Shown here piece after piece: positions 32,712 to 33,701 of a DNA stretch of 33,701 bases. The notes under the pieces were generated by a model. It was not told the origin of the DNA, ran no database searches, and saw only the letters and a program-made list of their open reading frames with translations. The stretch's first letter is position 1. Each line of letters begins with the position of its first letter. The translations under genes were made by a program, and so were the position numbers. The stretch comes from JAIVHC01 sp049975505. GTDB lineage: Bacteria; Desulfobacterota; Desulfuromonadia; Desulfuromonadales; Desulfuromonadaceae. The stretch spans positions 1 to 33,701 of the forward strand of contig JBNGCY010000019.1 in assembly GCA_049975505.1 (NCBI GenBank), given 5' to 3'.

Positions 32712-33701
32712 TCAACTGGGAAGAAGCGTGTTTTTTATGTTTTTTATACTCTGTTTCAGGCTTGTATTGGATTCCAACTCCGCCTCAATTTTTTTAATTG
32801 CATGAATAACGGTGGAGTGATCTTTTCCTCCAAAATATTCACCAATTTCCGGATACGAATATGTAGTGAGTTGACGGCACAGGTACATCGCTATCTGGCG
32901 GGGATATACGAATTTTTTTGTGCGTTTTGAAGATTTCAGATCTGAAATCTTAATATTGAAATATCCGCTTACTTTTCTTTGAATATCTTCAACAGTTATT
33001 TCCTGGTTATATTCCACAATAATGTCTTTGAGAATTTCTTTCGTCATTTCTATGGTAATGGGTGTGGCTGTTAAGCTTGCATATGCACCTATTCTTACCA
33101 GATATCCTTCAAGCTCTCTGATATTGCTTATTACCGAGCTTGAAAGAAATTCTGCTACTTCTTCGGGGAGATCTATGTTATTTTTTTCCGCTTTGGCTTC
33201 CAGAATAGCCTGTTTGGTTTCCTTGTCCGGTGCCTGAATATCAGCGATAAGACCCCATTCAAATCTTGAACGCAGTCGTTCTTCCAGTCCCGGGATTTCT
33301 TTAGGAAACTTATCTGAGGTCACCACTATTTGTTTATGGGAATCGTACAGTGAGTTGAAGGTATGAAAAAACTCCTCCTGGGTTCGTTCTTTTCCCGCGA
33401 TAAATTGAACATCATCTATAAGAAGAACATCGATTGATCTGAACTTGTTTCGAAAACCTTCCATTTTGCCATAGCGGATGGCATTAATGAGCTCATTGGT
33501 GAACTTTTCCGATGAGTAATAGCATACCTTTGAGGCAGCTTGATCTGTAATTATCTTATTACCAATCGCATTTAAAAGATGTGTTTTCCCCAGGCCGACC
33601 CCGCCGTAGATGAAGAGCGGATTGTATATAGTTGCAGGATTATTCGCCACGGCAATGGCTGCTGCTGCAGCAAACTGGTTAGAATTGCCTGAAATAAAAT
33701 T
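32712..33701 (-). CDS. dnaA: Chromosomal replication initiator DnaA (3' part, runs off window)
   Basis: DnaA is the AAA+ initiator that binds DnaA boxes and opens oriC. Only the last 329 residues are present; the frame is open to the window edge, so the N-terminal domains I-II (roughly 110-130 residues) are missing from view. Visible: the start of domain III (NFISGNSNQFAAAAAIAVANNPATIYNPLFIYGGVGLGKTHL) with Walker A, Walker B VLLIDDVQF, sensor region RLRSRFEWGLIADIQAPD, and domain IV with the DnaA signature in YSYPEIGEYFGGKDHSTVIHAIKKIE. All key residues are intact. Confidence 0.97.
   Translation of the reverse strand, partial: NFISGNSNQFAAAAAIAVANNPATIYNPLFIYGGVGLGKTHLLNAIGNKIITDQAASKVCYYSSEKFTNELINAIRYGKMEGFRNKFRSIDVLLIDDVQFIAGKERTQEEFFHTFNSLYDSHKQIVVTSDKFPKEIPGLEERLRSRFEWGLIADIQAPDKETKQAILEAKAEKNNIDLPEEVAEFLSSSVISNIRELEGYLVRIGAYASLTATPITIEMTKEILKDIIVEYNQEITVEDIQRKVSGYFNIKISDLKSSKRTKKFVYPRQIAMYLCRQLTTYSYPEIGEYFGGKDHSTVIHAIKKIEAELESNTSLKQSIKNIKNTLLPS

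Noticed and set aside
1..33701. CRISPR arrays, tRNA or rRNA genes, insertion sequences, prophage or defence genes
   Set aside because: Read for on both strands; no regularly spaced repeats, tRNA-like cloverleaf, transposase motif or phage gene was seen. Tools such as tRNAscan could still find something missed by eye.

Overview
The window is a dense, mostly operonic piece of a Gram-negative bacterial chromosome next to the replication origin. The envelope genes (Pal, the YbgF-type Tol-Pal lipoprotein, a SurA-type chaperone, an exported MsrAB, a class A penicillin-binding protein) show an outer membrane and a periplasm. The ferrous-iron operon, a DUF3793 protein, a cobalamin-type radical SAM enzyme, an MXAN_5187-type coiled-coil protein and a lone type II/IV pilus ATPase N-domain together suggest a metal- or sulfur-metabolising anaerobe of the Desulfobacterota, Desulfuromonadota or Chrysiogenota kind. 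I cannot fix the phylum from sequence alone. No rRNA, tRNA, CRISPR array, transposase or phage gene was seen.

Layout. (1) 1-5.7 kb, minus strand: an iron block. A DUF3793 gene and a cysteine-rich CRP/FNR-family regulator lie upstream of feoA-feoB and two small exported proteins, and the operon ends in a strong hairpin. A perfect CRP-type palindrome sits where a class II activator site should be for feoA, and a Fur-box-like sequence lies upstream of the DUF3793-regulator pair. (2) 5.9-11.5 kb, minus strand: SurA-like isomerase, mfd and nadA. (3) 11.7-16.5 kb, plus strand: DUF2959 lipoprotein, MsrAB, Pal, YbgF, a freestanding Hsp33 redox-switch domain, and an MshEN domain separated from a degenerate receiver domain only by one in-frame TAG. 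(4) 16.5-18.9 kb, minus strand: a radical SAM/B12-fold protein translationally coupled to an MXAN_5187-type protein. (5) 19-24.3 kb: glmU, a TauE/SafE permease, a PBP1A-type enzyme and nth, in alternating orientation. (6) 24.4-33.7 kb, minus strand: a degenerate endonuclease/exonuclease/phosphatase-fold protein, gpsA, gyrA, gyrB, dnaN and the 3' part of dnaA, which runs off the window.

The dnaA-dnaN gap has the features of a basal origin unwinding unit: adjoining DnaA boxes, a short GC block and DnaA-trio repeats, with one more perfect DnaA box nearby. It is a good oriC candidate. By eye, base composition falls from GC-rich around mfd to clearly AT-rich over gyrB-dnaN-dnaA.

Most genes are housekeeping. 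The places most worth a second look are the iron operon with two exported proteins predicted to start with histidine after signal cleavage, the amber-split MshEN/pseudo-receiver, the stand-alone Hsp33 C-domain, the 20-bp perfect palindrome between gyrB and gyrA, and the origin structure.
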